In this document: positions 1 to 8,817 of the stretch, one piece after another | Layout: every line of letters begins with the position of its first letter | Position numbering within the stretch: the first letter of the stretch is position 1 | Assembly (NCBI RefSeq): GCF_002929225.1 | Contig: NZ_PISM01000022.1 | Coordinates: 558,001 to 622,000, forward strand | Direction of reading: 5' to 3' | Source of the DNA: Stutzerimonas kunmingensis | GTDB taxonomy: Bacteria; Pseudomonadota; Gammaproteobacteria; Pseudomonadales; Pseudomonadaceae | DNA: 64,000 nucleotides | Notes under the pieces: model-generated | Database searches by the model: none | Seen by the model: the letters and a program-made list of their open reading frames with translations, nothing else | Told to the model about the DNA's origin: nothing | Translations under genes and position numbers: made by a program

Positions 1-1
1 C

Positions 2-694
2 GGCGCGCTGATCAGCATGCCGGAATACGTCGATGTGATCGTGCCGCGCGGCGGCAAGGGGCTGATCGAACGCATCAGTCGCGACGCCCGGGTACCGGTG
101 ATCAAGCACCTGGACGGCATCTGCCATGTCTACATCGACGTGGCGGCGGACGTGGACAAGGCCGTTCGCGTCGCCGACAACGCCAAGACCCAGCGCTTCG
201 CGCCGTGCAACACCATGGAGACGCTGCTGGTTCACCAGGGCATCGCCGATCGGGTGCTGCCGGCACTGGCGGCCATCTATCGCGAGAAGGGCGTTGAGTT
301 GCGTGGCTGTGCGCGAACCCAGGCGCTGCTTGGCGGCGATGTGCTGGAGGCCAGCGAAGAAGACTGGTCCACCGAATACAACGCACCGATCCTGTCGATC
401 CGCATCGTCGATTCGCTGGATGCCGCCATCGAGCACATCAATCGCTACGGCTCGCAACACACCGACGCGATCGTCACCGAGAATTTCACCGATGCCCGGC
501 GCTTCCTCACCGAGGTGGACTCCGCTTCGGTGATGGTCAACGCCTCGACGCGTTTCGCCGATGGCTTCGAGTATGGCCTGGGTGCGGAGATCGGCATCTC
601 CACTGACAAGCTTCATGCCCGTGGTCCGGTCGGTCTGGAAGGGCTGACCAGCGAGAAGTACGTGGTGTTTGGCGACGGCCACGTCCGTACCTGA
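2..694 (+). CDS. proA: Gamma-glutamyl phosphate reductase, C-terminal part
   Basis: The reading frame is open from the window edge, so only about the last 230 residues are present. ProA reduces gamma-glutamyl phosphate to glutamate semialdehyde with NADPH in proline synthesis. The visible part has the family's PRGGKGLI segment, the VPVIKHLDGICHVYID stretch, the Cys-containing APCNTMETLLVH segment that carries the catalytic cysteine, and the typical end GPVGLEGLTSEKYVV. The stop overlaps the nadD start (TGATG), which indicates translational coupling. Family assignment is secure; the N-terminus lies outside the window. Confidence 0.96.
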   Translation, partial: GALISMPEYVDVIVPRGGKGLIERISRDARVPVIKHLDGICHVYIDVAADVDKAVRVADNAKTQRFAPCNTMETLLVHQGIADRVLPALAAIYREKGVELRGCARTQALLGGDVLEASEEDWSTEYNAPILSIRIVDSLDAAIEHINRYGSQHTDAIVTENFTDARRFLTEVDSASVMVNASTRFADGFEYGLGAEIGISTDKLHARGPVGLEGLTSEKYVVFGDGHVRT

Positions 695-1353
695 TGAGCC
701 AAGGCAGCGGCGCCCGGCGCATCGGTATACTCGGCGGTACCTTCGATCCGGTACACATCGGTCACTTGCGCGGGGCGCTGGAAGTGGCCGAGATGTTCGA
801 TCTCGACGAGCTGCGGCTGATACCCAACGCGCGTCCGCCGCACCGTGACACCCCCAATTGCTCGGCGCAGGATCGCCTGGCAATGGTTCGCCTGGCGGTG
901 CAAGACCTGCCGCCACTTTGTGTGGACGCTCGTGAGCTGGAGCGGGAGAAGCCGTCCTACACCATCGACACGCTGATTTCCCTGCGCGCCGAGCTGGGCG
1001 AGGAGGATCAGTTGTTGCTGGTGGTGGGCTGGGATGCCTTCTGCGGCCTGCCAACCTGGCATCGCTGGGAGGAGCTGCTCGACTATTGCCATATCCTCGT
1101 CCTGCAACGCCCGGATGCCGGCAGCGAGGCGCCGCAGGTGCTGCGCGATCTGCTCGCCGCACGCAGCGTGCCCGATCCCCAGGTGCTTTGCGGGGGCAGC
1201 GGGCAGATTGCATTCGTCTGGCAGACACCGTTGGAAGTGTCTGCCACACAGATTCGCCAATTGCTGGCCAGCGGCAAGTCGGTCCGATTCCTGGTTCCCG
1301 ATGCCGTACTGGCTTATATCAACGCGCACGGACTGTACCGGGCGTCGAACTGA
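694..1353 (+). CDS. nadD: Nicotinate-nucleotide adenylyltransferase
   Basis: NadD adenylates nicotinate mononucleotide to deamido-NAD in cytosolic NAD synthesis. The 219-residue protein has the nucleotidyltransferase signature GGTFDPVHIGHL at residues 14-25, including the HxGH motif, and the C-terminal SATQIR motif that replaces ISSTxxR. Its length is normal for the family. The ATG overlaps the proA stop by one base, and rsfS follows after 15 bases, so it sits in a compact proA-nadD-rsfS-rlmH run. This order is conserved in pseudomonads. Confidence 0.97.
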   Translation: MSQGSGARRIGILGGTFDPVHIGHLRGALEVAEMFDLDELRLIPNARPPHRDTPNCSAQDRLAMVRLAVQDLPPLCVDARELEREKPSYTIDTLISLRAELGEEDQLLLVVGWDAFCGLPTWHRWEELLDYCHILVLQRPDAGSEAPQVLRDLLAARSVPDPQVLCGGSGQIAFVWQTPLEVSATQIRQLLASGKSVRFLVPDAVLAYINAHGLYRASN

Positions 1354-1368
1354 GGTTGTTTTCACGTT

Positions 1369-1728
1369 ATGCAAACTGAAGAGTTGGTCCAGCTGGCGGT
1401 TGCCGCCCTGGAAGATCTGAAAGGCCAGGACATCACCACCATTGATGTGCGCGGCAAGACCAGTGTCACCGATTACATGATCATCGCCAGCGGCAGTTCC
1501 AGCCGGCACGTCAAGTCGCTCGTCGAAAACGTGCTGGAGCAGGTCAAGGAGCAGGGCGTTCGCCCGCTTGGCAGCGAGGGTCTCGAAGGCGGTGAGTGGG
1601 CGTTGCTCGACCTGGGCGATGTCGTCGTCCATGTGATGCAGGTGCCGACCCGCCAGTTCTACGATCTGGAACGTCTCTGGCAGGGCGCCGAGCAGAGCCG
1701 CGCGCAGCACGCCCACGATCCGGAATAA
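1369..1728 (+). CDS. rsfS: Ribosome silencing factor RsfS
   Basis: RsfS (formerly Iojap/YbeB) binds ribosomal protein uL14 on the 50S subunit and blocks subunit joining when nutrients are short. The 119-residue protein shows the family core: an N-terminal helix, the DVRGKTSVTDYMIIASG strand-loop, and the conserved GEWALLDLGDVVVHVM segment near residue 76. It lies between nadD and rlmH, the usual neighbours in gammaproteobacteria. The gap to rlmH is only three bases, so the two are almost certainly co-translated. Confidence 0.96.
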   Translation: MQTEELVQLAVAALEDLKGQDITTIDVRGKTSVTDYMIIASGSSSRHVKSLVENVLEQVKEQGVRPLGSEGLEGGEWALLDLGDVVVHVMQVPTRQFYDLERLWQGAEQSRAQHAHDPE

Positions 1729-1731
1729 GCC

Positions 1732-2199
1732 GTGCGTATCAAGCTGATTGCGGTCGGCTCGAAGATGCCACGTTGGGTCGAGGATGGTTGGCAGGAATAT
1801 GCCAAGCGCCTGCCGTCCGAACTACCGCTGGAGCTGCATGAGATCGCGCTCAATACCCGTGGCAAGAACGCCGACGTGGCGCGGTTGATTCGCCAGGAAG
1901 GCGAGGCCATGCTGGGCAAGGTTCAGCCAGGCGAGCGCATTGTCACGCTCGAAGTACATGGCAAGCCGTGGAGCACCGAGCAGCTGGCGGCGGAAATCGA
2001 GCGCTGGCGGCTCGATGCACGCAACGTCAACCTCATGGTCGGCGGTCCGGAAGGGCTGGCACCCGAGGTTTGTGCGCGCAGCGAGCAGCGCTGGTCGCTG
2101 TCGCCGCTGACCCTGCCTCATCCGCTGGTGCGAATCCTGATCGGCGAACAGATCTACCGCGCCTGGACGCTGCTGTCCGGTCATCCCTATCACAAGTAG
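1732..2199 (+). CDS. rlmH: 23S rRNA pseudouridine-1915 N3-methyltransferase
   Basis: RlmH is a SPOUT methyltransferase that methylates pseudouridine 1915 in helix 69 of 23S rRNA on assembled 70S ribosomes. The 155-residue length is exactly that of the family. Visible features are the N-terminal MRIKLIAVGSKMP, the SAM-binding knot region with VGGPEGLAPEV, and the C-terminal PHPLVRILIGEQIYRAW. The start is GTG (first codons gtg cgt atc), three bases after the rsfS stop. mrdA begins 18 bases downstream. Confidence 0.96.
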   Translation: MRIKLIAVGSKMPRWVEDGWQEYAKRLPSELPLELHEIALNTRGKNADVARLIRQEGEAMLGKVQPGERIVTLEVHGKPWSTEQLAAEIERWRLDARNVNLMVGGPEGLAPEVCARSEQRWSLSPLTLPHPLVRILIGEQIYRAWTLLSGHPYHK

Positions 2200-2217
2200 T
2201 CCGCGAACCCCTTCAAG

Positions 2218-4107
2218 ATGCCGCAACCGATTCAACTCAAGGATCACGAGAAGGACGCCGTGCTGGTGCGCCGGCGCGTCATCGTCGGCCTTGCGTTCGT
2301 GTTGCTGTTGATCGGTGTGCTGGTGTCGCGGATGTACTACCTGCAGGTGGTGCAGTTCGAGCACCATTCGACGCTGTCGGAGAACAACCGCGTCCACGTG
2401 CAGCCGATTCCGCCCAATCGCGGATTGATCTTCGACCGCAAGGGCCGGGTCATCGCCGACAACCGGCCCAGTTTCAGCCTGACCGTCACCCGCGAGCGCG
2501 CCGGCGACTGGAAGACTGTGCTCGATGGCGTGGTTGAGGTGCTGGAGCTCAGCGAGGAAGAGCGCGGGCTGTTCGAGAAACGCGTGTTGCAGGGGCGCCG
2601 GCCATTCGAGCCGGTACCGATCATGTATGAGCTGTCCGAGGAGCAGATTGCGCGCATTGCCGTGAATCAGTTCCGCCTGCCTGGGGTCGAGGTGGCGGCG
2701 CAGCTGGTCCGGCATTACCCGCAGGGTCCGCACTTCGCGCACTCGGTAGGCTATGTCGGGCGAATCAACGAACAAGAGCTCAAGCAGCTCGACCCGGTCA
2801 ATTACAGCGGCACGCACCATGTCGGCAAGACCGGTATCGAGAAATTCTACGAGGACGAGCTGCACGGCCAGGTCGGCTACGAAGAGGTCGAAACCAATGC
2901 CCGCGGCAGGGTCTTGCGCGTGCTCAAGCGTACCGATCCGATACCGGGCAAGGACATCACGCTGTCGCTCGATCTCGACCTGCAGGAGGCCGCAGAAACG
3001 GCGCTCGGTGGTCGTCGCGGTGCAATCGTCGCGCTGCTGCCGAGCACCGGCGAGGTGGTGGCGATGGTCAGTCAGCCGAGCTTCAACCCCAACCTTTTCG
3101 TCACCGGCATCAGCTTCAAGGATTACGGTGAACTGCGCGACTCTATTGATCGTCCGTTGTTCAACCGTGTGCTGCGCGGCCTTTACCCGCCCGGCTCGAC
3201 CATCAAGCCAATGATGGCCGTTGCCGGTCTCGATGCCGGCGTGATCACGCCGAGCAGTCGCGTGTTCGATCCGGGCTTTTTCCAACTGCCGAACGTGAAG
3301 CACAAGTACCGCAACTGGAACCGCAACGGCGACGGCTGGGTGGACCTGGACCTGGCCATAGCCCGCTCCAACGACACCTACTTCTACGACATGGCCCACA
3401 AGCTGGGCGTCGATCGCATGCACGAATACATGACCCGCTTCGGCCTGGGGCAGCGCGTATCCCTGGACATGCACGAGGAGACGGCGGGCCTGATGCCGTC
3501 GCGCGACTGGAAACGGGCGCGCTATCGCCAGCCCTGGTATCCCGGTGAAACAGTGATTCTCGGTATCGGCCAGGGTTACATGCAGGCCACGCCGCTGCAG
3601 CTGGCCCAGGCCACGGCGCTAGTGGCGACCCGCGGCAAGTGGATTCGGCCGCATCTGGCGCGCAGTGTCGGTAGTGAAGCGCCGGTGGACCATGATCCGG
3701 TTCCGGACATCCAGCTTCGCGATCCGCGCTACTGGGACTACGCGACCCACGGCATGGAGCAGGTTCTGCATGGCGCGCGGGGTACGGCAAGGAAGGTCGG
3801 TGACAGCGCGGCGTATCGTATTGCCGGCAAGAGCGGTACCGCCCAGGTGGTCGCGATCCGCCAGGGCGAGAAATACGACAGTGCCAAGCTGGCCGAACGC
3901 CATCGGGACCATGCGCTGTTCGTCGCCTTCGCCCCGGTGCATGACCCGCAGATCGCCGTGGCGGTGATGGTCGAGAACGGCGAATCCGGTTCGGGCGTCG
4001 CCGCGCCGGTGGCCAAGCAGGTCATGGACGCCTGGCTGCTGAACGAGGAGGGCGTGCTCAAGCCCGAGTTCGCCCCGCCGCTGACCGCCGAAGGGAAGAA
4101 GCCATGA
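2218..4107 (+). CDS. mrdA: Penicillin-binding protein 2, elongation transpeptidase
   Basis: PBP2 cross-links peptidoglycan during rod elongation together with RodA and MreBCD. The 629-residue protein has a short cytoplasmic N-terminus, one membrane anchor (about residues 22-42, VIVGLAFVLLLIGVLV), a dimerisation domain, and the transpeptidase domain. The active-site serine is about residue 327 in GSTIKPMM, SxN is in ARSNDTYF, and the KSGTA motif is near residue 538. It is followed by rodA with a four-base ATGA overlap, the classic mrdA-mrdB pair. Also called pbpA in Pseudomonas. Confidence 0.97.
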   Translation: MPQPIQLKDHEKDAVLVRRRVIVGLAFVLLLIGVLVSRMYYLQVVQFEHHSTLSENNRVHVQPIPPNRGLIFDRKGRVIADNRPSFSLTVTRERAGDWKTVLDGVVEVLELSEEERGLFEKRVLQGRRPFEPVPIMYELSEEQIARIAVNQFRLPGVEVAAQLVRHYPQGPHFAHSVGYVGRINEQELKQLDPVNYSGTHHVGKTGIEKFYEDELHGQVGYEEVETNARGRVLRVLKRTDPIPGKDITLSLDLDLQEAAETALGGRRGAIVALLPSTGEVVAMVSQPSFNPNLFVTGISFKDYGELRDSIDRPLFNRVLRGLYPPGSTIKPMMAVAGLDAGVITPSSRVFDPGFFQLPNVKHKYRNWNRNGDGWVDLDLAIARSNDTYFYDMAHKLGVDRMHEYMTRFGLGQRVSLDMHEETAGLMPSRDWKRARYRQPWYPGETVILGIGQGYMQATPLQLAQATALVATRGKWIRPHLARSVGSEAPVDHDPVPDIQLRDPRYWDYATHGMEQVLHGARGTARKVGDSAAYRIAGKSGTAQVVAIRQGEKYDSAKLAERHRDHALFVAFAPVHDPQIAVAVMVENGESGSGVAAPVAKQVMDAWLLNEEGVLKPEFAPPLTAEGKKP

Positions 4108-5249
4108 GCGGCAATTTCGACCGAACCCTGTCGCGCGAGGACGTACTGCGGCGTCGCGCCAGCCTGTTGCAGCGCCTGCATATCGACGGGCTGCTGCTGG
4201 TGCTGCTGCTGATGCTGGCGGCGGGCAGCCTGTTCATTCTCTATTCGGCCAGCGGCAAGAACTGGGATCTGGTCATCAAGCAGGCGACGTCTTTCGGCCT
4301 CGGCCTGGGTGCAATGCTGGTCATTGCACAGTTCGAGCCACGCTTCATGGCGCGCTGGGTACCGCTGGGCTATCTCGCTGTGGTAGCGCTGCTGGTGGCG
4401 GTCGAGGTCGTCGGCCATACAGCGATGGGCGCCACCCGCTGGATCAACATTCCGGGGGTGATCCGCTTCCAGCCGTCGGAGTTCATGAAGATCATCATGC
4501 CGATGACCATTGCCTGGTATCTGTCCTCGCGCAGCCTGCCGCCGAGCATCAAGCACACTGCGATCAGTCTGTCGCTGATCCTCGTGCCCTTCGTGCTGAT
4601 CCTCAAACAGCCGGATCTGGGCACGTCGCTGCTGATTCTCGCCTCCGGCGCATTCGTCCTGTTCATCGGCGGTCTGCGTTGGCGCTGGATCATTGGCGCG
4701 GTCACGGCGATCGTGCCCATTGCTGTGGCGATGTGGTACTTCGTACTGCACAACTACCAGAAGCAGCGAGTACTGACGTTTCTCGATCCGGAAAGCGATC
4801 CGCTGGGCACTGGCTGGAACATCATCCAGTCGAAGGCGGCGATCGGTTCGGGTGGGGTGTTCGGCAAGGGCTGGCTGGCAGGCACGCAGTCGCACCTGGA
4901 TTTTTTGCCGGAAAGCCACACGGACTTTATCATCGCCGTGCTCGCTGAAGAGTTCGGCCTGGTCGGGGTCTGCCTGCTGCTGCTGGTGTATGGTCTGCTG
5001 ATCACCCGCGGCCTTGTTATCACCGTGCAGGCGCAAACGCTGTTTGGAAAACTGCTGGCCGGTGCGCTGACGATGACCTTCTTTGTTTACGTTTTCGTCA
5101 ATATCGGTATGGTCAGTGGGCTGTTGCCGGTGGTGGGGGTGCCGTTGCCCTTCATTAGTTATGGCGGAACTTCATTGGTGACCCTGCTGTCAGGGTTCGG
5201 GGTTTTGATGTCGATCCACACCCATCGCAAGTGGATCGCGCAGGTTTGA
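4104..5249 (+). CDS. rodA: Peptidoglycan glycosyltransferase RodA
   Basis: RodA is the SEDS-family glycan polymerase of the elongasome and the partner of PBP2. The 381-residue protein is almost entirely membrane segments, about ten, with the SEDS landmarks FQPSEFMK, KQPDLGTS and QSHLDFLPESHTDFI, and the C-terminal PLPFISYGGTS. Its ATG overlaps the mrdA stop by four bases (ATGA). The end touches the start region of sltB1, so mrdA, rodA and sltB1 form one transcription unit. Confidence 0.97.
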   Translation: MSGNFDRTLSREDVLRRRASLLQRLHIDGLLLVLLLMLAAGSLFILYSASGKNWDLVIKQATSFGLGLGAMLVIAQFEPRFMARWVPLGYLAVVALLVAVEVVGHTAMGATRWINIPGVIRFQPSEFMKIIMPMTIAWYLSSRSLPPSIKHTAISLSLILVPFVLILKQPDLGTSLLILASGAFVLFIGGLRWRWIIGAVTAIVPIAVAMWYFVLHNYQKQRVLTFLDPESDPLGTGWNIIQSKAAIGSGGVFGKGWLAGTQSHLDFLPESHTDFIIAVLAEEFGLVGVCLLLLVYGLLITRGLVITVQAQTLFGKLLAGALTMTFFVYVFVNIGMVSGLLPVVGVPLPFISYGGTSLVTLLSGFGVLMSIHTHRKWIAQV

Positions 5250-6274
5250 CGAGAGTGAATTTGTTGACTTCATTACGGCGTGGCTTGAAGGCGCGGATGC
5301 TAGGGGGCGTGGCTTTGGCCGGCGCGGTGCTGGGAAGCTTGCCGCTGCAGGCGGCCGATTACACCGGCGCCAACGTGGACGAGTTCATCGCGGAGATGAC
5401 CCGCGACTACGGATTTGCCGACGAGCAGCTGCGTGACCTGTTCAAGCAGGCCGAGCGCAAGCAGGCGATTCTCGATGCCATTTCGCGTCCTGCGGAGCGG
5501 GTCAAGCCGTGGAAGGAATACCGACCTATCTTCCTCACCGACTCGCGCATCGCCCAGGGCGTCGATTTCTGGCGGGAGAACGAAGCCGCGCTGACTCGTG
5601 CGGAAACCGAATACGGCGTGCCGGCGGAAATCATCGTCGCGATCATCGGCGTGGAAACCTTCTACGGCCGCAATACCGGTAGCCATCGGGTGATCGATGC
5701 GCTGTCGACGCTGGGCTTCGATTACCCTCCGCGTCAGCCGTTTTTCCGTCAGCAGCTCAAGGAGTTCCTGCTGCTGACCCGTGAGGAGCAGGTTGACCCG
5801 CTTACGCTCAAGGGCTCCTACGCGGGTGCGATGGGACTGCCGCAGTTCATGCCGAGCAGCTTCCGCGCCTACGCGGTGGATTTCGACGGCGACGGGCACA
5901 TCGATATCTGGAACAACCCCACCGATGCCATCGGCAGTGCGGCCAGTTACTTCAAGCAACATGGCTGGGCTGCGGGCGAGCCGGTGGTGGCGCGGGCCAA
6001 GGTTGGCGGCGAGCGCTATGAAGAAGGGCTGACCGTCGGCCTGGAGTCGCAGAAGAATGCCGGCGAAATGCGTAGCCTGGGCTGGCAGTTCGACAAGTCG
6101 GTGGCCAACGATACGGCCATTACCGCTTTCCGCCTGGATGGCGCAGAGGGTGATGAGTACTGGCTGGGCCTGCCGAATTTCTATGTCATTACCCGCTACA
6201 ACCGTAGCGTGATGTATGCGATGGCCGTGCATCAGCTGTCCCAGCTGCTGGCCGAAGCGCGAGGCGAACAATGA
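5231..6274 (+). CDS. sltB1: Lytic murein transglycosylase B, SltB1 type
   Basis: This GH103 (MltB/Slt35-family) enzyme cleaves the glycan with formation of 1,6-anhydroMurNAc in the periplasm. The catalytic Glu lies in IIGVETFYGRNTG (about residue 143). The GSYAGAMGLPQFMPSSF segment and an FDGDGHIDIW calcium-loop-like stretch are also present. The N-terminus has a basic stretch and a hydrophobic segment ending PLQA/ADY, a Sec signal peptide with no lipobox cysteine, so the product should be soluble. The longest frame begins at a GTG inside rodA; a GTG at 5255 or ATG at 5297 could be the real start. It corresponds by position to P. aeruginosa sltB1. Confidence 0.93.
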   Translation: MDRAGLTRVNLLTSLRRGLKARMLGGVALAGAVLGSLPLQAADYTGANVDEFIAEMTRDYGFADEQLRDLFKQAERKQAILDAISRPAERVKPWKEYRPIFLTDSRIAQGVDFWRENEAALTRAETEYGVPAEIIVAIIGVETFYGRNTGSHRVIDALSTLGFDYPPRQPFFRQQLKEFLLLTREEQVDPLTLKGSYAGAMGLPQFMPSSFRAYAVDFDGDGHIDIWNNPTDAIGSAASYFKQHGWAAGEPVVARAKVGGERYEEGLTVGLESQKNAGEMRSLGWQFDKSVANDTAITAFRLDGAEGDEYWLGLPNFYVITRYNRSVMYAMAVHQLSQLLAEARGEQ

Positions 6275-7263
6275 CCGTGATCTGGACAAGGTTGGTCGCG
6301 CTGGGCGTCGCCGGGGCGCTGCTGGCGAGCTGCTCATCGGCGCCGACACCGAGCAGTGCACCACGCAAGAGTACCGGTATCAGTGGTCCCGGCGACTACA
6401 GCCGTCCGCACAAGGACGGCGCGCCCTGGTGGGACGTCGACGTTTCGCAGATCCCCGATGCCACGCCGATGCCGCATTACGGCCGTTACAAGGCTAATCC
6501 CTATACGGTGCTGGGCAAGACCTACTTTCCAATCAGCGATGGTCGACGTTATTCGGCTACCGGGACGGCATCCTGGTATGGCACCAAGTTTCACGGCCAG
6601 CCCACCGCCAATGGCGAGAAGTACGATCTTTATGGCATGAGCGCGGCGCACAAGACGCTGCCCTTGCCCACTTACGTCAAGGTCACCAATCTGGATAACG
6701 GGCGCACCGTGGTCTTGCGCGTCAATGATCGTGGACCGTTCTACTCCGATCGCATCATCGATCTGTCTTTCGCCGCGGCGAAGAAGCTCGGCTATGCCGA
6801 GAGCGGAACGGCGCGGGTAAAGGTCGAAGGCATCGACCCACAGCAATGGTGGGCCGACCAGGGCCGACCGGTGCCGACGATGATGGCGCAGCCGGAGATG
6901 ATTGCGAGCAAGCCCGCCAGCAATGTCGCGCAGCCGATCGAACAGTACACGCCGCCGCCCCAGCAGCACGCTGCGGCCACGGTGCCGCTGGAAGTCGATG
7001 CAAAAAAAAACGCTTCGCCCGCAGCCTCTGGCCTGTTTCTCCAGGTTGGCGCCTTCGCCAATCCGGATGCAGCGCAGTTGCTCAAGGACAAGCTGAGCGG
7101 CGTGGTCTCTGCCCCGGTGTTCATCAGCTCGGTGGTACACAACCAGCAGACCCTGCACCGCGTGCGCCTGGGACCCATCGACACACCGGATGAGGCCATG
7201 CAGCTCGAAGAGAGCGTACGCCTGGCCAACCTCGGGCAGCCGCGGCGCGTTGCCGCTGACTGA
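6271..7263 (+). CDS. rlpA: Rare lipoprotein A, septal lytic transglycosylase
   Basis: RlpA is an outer-membrane lipoprotein; in P. aeruginosa it digests denuded glycan and helps daughter-cell separation. The signal peptide ends in the lipobox LLASC (Cys about residue 21). A double-psi beta-barrel domain spans roughly residues 95-185 with the active-site-like NGEKYD, SAAHKTLP and VNDRGPF motifs. A Pro/Gln-rich linker follows, then a C-terminal SPOR domain from LFLQVGAFANPDAAQ to the end, which targets septal denuded glycan. Its ATG overlaps the sltB1 stop (ATGA). A run of nine A residues at 7002-7010 lies in the linker. Confidence 0.95.
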   Translation: MTVIWTRLVALGVAGALLASCSSAPTPSSAPRKSTGISGPGDYSRPHKDGAPWWDVDVSQIPDATPMPHYGRYKANPYTVLGKTYFPISDGRRYSATGTASWYGTKFHGQPTANGEKYDLYGMSAAHKTLPLPTYVKVTNLDNGRTVVLRVNDRGPFYSDRIIDLSFAAAKKLGYAESGTARVKVEGIDPQQWWADQGRPVPTMMAQPEMIASKPASNVAQPIEQYTPPPQQHAAATVPLEVDAKKNASPAASGLFLQVGAFANPDAAQLLKDKLSGVVSAPVFISSVVHNQQTLHRVRLGPIDTPDEAMQLEESVRLANLGQPRRVAAD

Positions 7264-7310
7264 CCGCTGCAAACCTTGCCTTCGTTTTACCTGACTAATT
7301 TGAGATTCGG

Positions 7311-8468
7311 ATGAACATCACCAGCCTCGTGCAACGCTTCATAGTCCTGGCAGTGCTGACGGTCACCCCGACCGTCTGGGCAGCGCAGATCGTACCGTCC
7401 GCCCCGCAGCTGGCGGCCAAGTCCTACATGCTGATGGACGCGGCCAGCGGCGAGGTACTGGTCGAGCACAACGGTGACGAGCGCCTGCCGCCAGCGAGCC
7501 TGACCAAGCTGATGACGGCCTATATCGCCACCCTGGAAATCCAGAAGGGTCAGATCAGCGACAGCGACATGGTCACGGTGAGCGAAAAGGCCTGGCGTAC
7601 CGGCGGCTCGCGGATGTTCATCCAGGTCAACACGCAGGTCTCGGTCGACGATCTGCTGCATGGCATCATCATTCAGTCGGGCAACGACGCCAGCGTCGCC
7701 ATGGCCGAGCACATCGCGGGCAGTGAAGAGGCCTTTGCCGACCTGATGAACAGCACGGCTCAGCGCCTGGGCATGACCAACAGCCATTTCATGAATGCCA
7801 CCGGCCTGCCGGACCCGGATCATTATTCCTCGGCCAACGACATGGCCAAGCTGGCTCGCGCGATCATCTACGAAGACCCGGCGCACTACGCCATCTACGC
7901 GCAGAAAGAGTTCTTCTGGAACAACATCAAGCAGCCCAACCGCAATTTGTTGCTGTGGCGCGACAAGACCGTCGACGGCCTGAAAACCGGTCATACCGAA
8001 GAGGCTGGCTACTGCCTGGTGGCGTCTGCCGTGCGTGACAACATGCGCCTGATCTCGGTGGTGTTCGGTACCGACAGCGAGCAGGCCCGCGCGGCGGAGA
8101 CCCAGAAGCTGCTGACCTATGGCTTCCGCTTCTTCGAGACCCGCACCTTCTACCAGAAGGGCACCGAGCTGGCTCAGGCGCAGGTCTGGAAAGGCCAGCA
8201 GGACAAGCTTAAGGCGGGCCTGGCAGAGGACCTGACCATGACCCTGCCGCGTGGCCAGGCAGAGAAGCTGCAAGCGGTCATGAGCTTCAACGGCACACTT
8301 ACCGCACCAATCCAGCAGGGTGACGTCATCGGCAAGGTCGAGGTCAAGCTGGAGGACAAGGTCGTCCGCAGCACCGATCTGGTGGCGCTGGAAACCATCG
8401 AAGAGGGTGGGCTGTTCCGCCGGTTTTGGGATAGCATTCGCCTCTTCTTCTACAGCCTGTTCAACTGA
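7311..8468 (+). CDS. dacC: D-alanyl-D-alanine carboxypeptidase, PBP5/6 family
   Basis: This low-molecular-weight PBP removes the terminal D-Ala from peptidoglycan pentapeptides. It has a Sec signal peptide ending near residue 25 (VWAAQ), the active-site SLTK at residues 63-66, an SGN motif in IIQSGNDAS, and KTG in LKTGHTEEAG. The C-terminal PBP5 domain is followed by an amphipathic helix (GLFRRFWDSIRLFFYSLF) that anchors it to the outer face of the inner membrane. The 385-residue length is usual. It follows rlpA by 47 bases, completing the cell-wall cluster. It is named dacC in P. aeruginosa and dacA in E. coli. Confidence 0.96.
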   Translation: MNITSLVQRFIVLAVLTVTPTVWAAQIVPSAPQLAAKSYMLMDAASGEVLVEHNGDERLPPASLTKLMTAYIATLEIQKGQISDSDMVTVSEKAWRTGGSRMFIQVNTQVSVDDLLHGIIIQSGNDASVAMAEHIAGSEEAFADLMNSTAQRLGMTNSHFMNATGLPDPDHYSSANDMAKLARAIIYEDPAHYAIYAQKEFFWNNIKQPNRNLLLWRDKTVDGLKTGHTEEAGYCLVASAVRDNMRLISVVFGTDSEQARAAETQKLLTYGFRFFETRTFYQKGTELAQAQVWKGQQDKLKAGLAEDLTMTLPRGQAEKLQAVMSFNGTLTAPIQQGDVIGKVEVKLEDKVVRSTDLVALETIEEGGLFRRFWDSIRLFFYSLFN

Positions 8469-8479
8469 CCACGCGCGAG

Positions 8480-8510
8480 TGCACCGCGGCTGATCCCGCC
8501 GCGGCGCACG
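8480..8510 (+). other. Stem-loop between dacC and ybeD
   Basis: GTGCACCGCGGC and GCCGCGGCGCAC pair with one mismatch around the loop TGATCCC. There is no T-run after it, so it is not a clear intrinsic terminator. It may act as a Rho-dependent pause, an mRNA stabiliser for dacC, or an attenuator ahead of ybeD-lipB-lipA. Confidence 0.45.
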
Positions 8511-8535
8511 TGCGGATCACGAGTCCGTTACGCCC

Positions 8536-8817
8536 ATGACCGATAACCAAGATGTCGCAGCACCCAAGATTGACTTCCCCTGCGAGCGCTACCCGATCAA
8601 GGTGATCGGCGACGCTGGCGAAGGCTTCCGTGAGGTCGTGATCGAAGTCATCCAGCGCCACGCGCCGGATTTCGACGAAACCACCGTCGTCACCCGCGAC
8701 AGCCGCAACGGGCGATTCCTTTCGCTGCAGGTGCTGATCACCGCCACCGGCGTAGAGCAGCTGCAGGCCATTCACGTCGACCTGCGCGCCACTGGCCGTG
8801 TTCACATGGTGCTGTGA
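8536..8817 (+). CDS. ybeD: YbeD family protein (DUF493)
   Basis: A 93-residue small cytosolic protein of the DUF493/YbeD family, which has an ACT-like ferredoxin fold. The conserved segments FPCERYPIKVIG, SRNGRFLSLQVLI and the C-terminal VHMVL are visible. It is nearly always found between the dac gene and lipB, as here, and its stop overlaps the lipB ATG (TGATG). A role in lipoate metabolism is suggested by this context, but the molecular function is not established. Confidence 0.93.
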   Translation: MTDNQDVAAPKIDFPCERYPIKVIGDAGEGFREVVIEVIQRHAPDFDETTVVTRDSRNGRFLSLQVLITATGVEQLQAIHVDLRATGRVHMVL

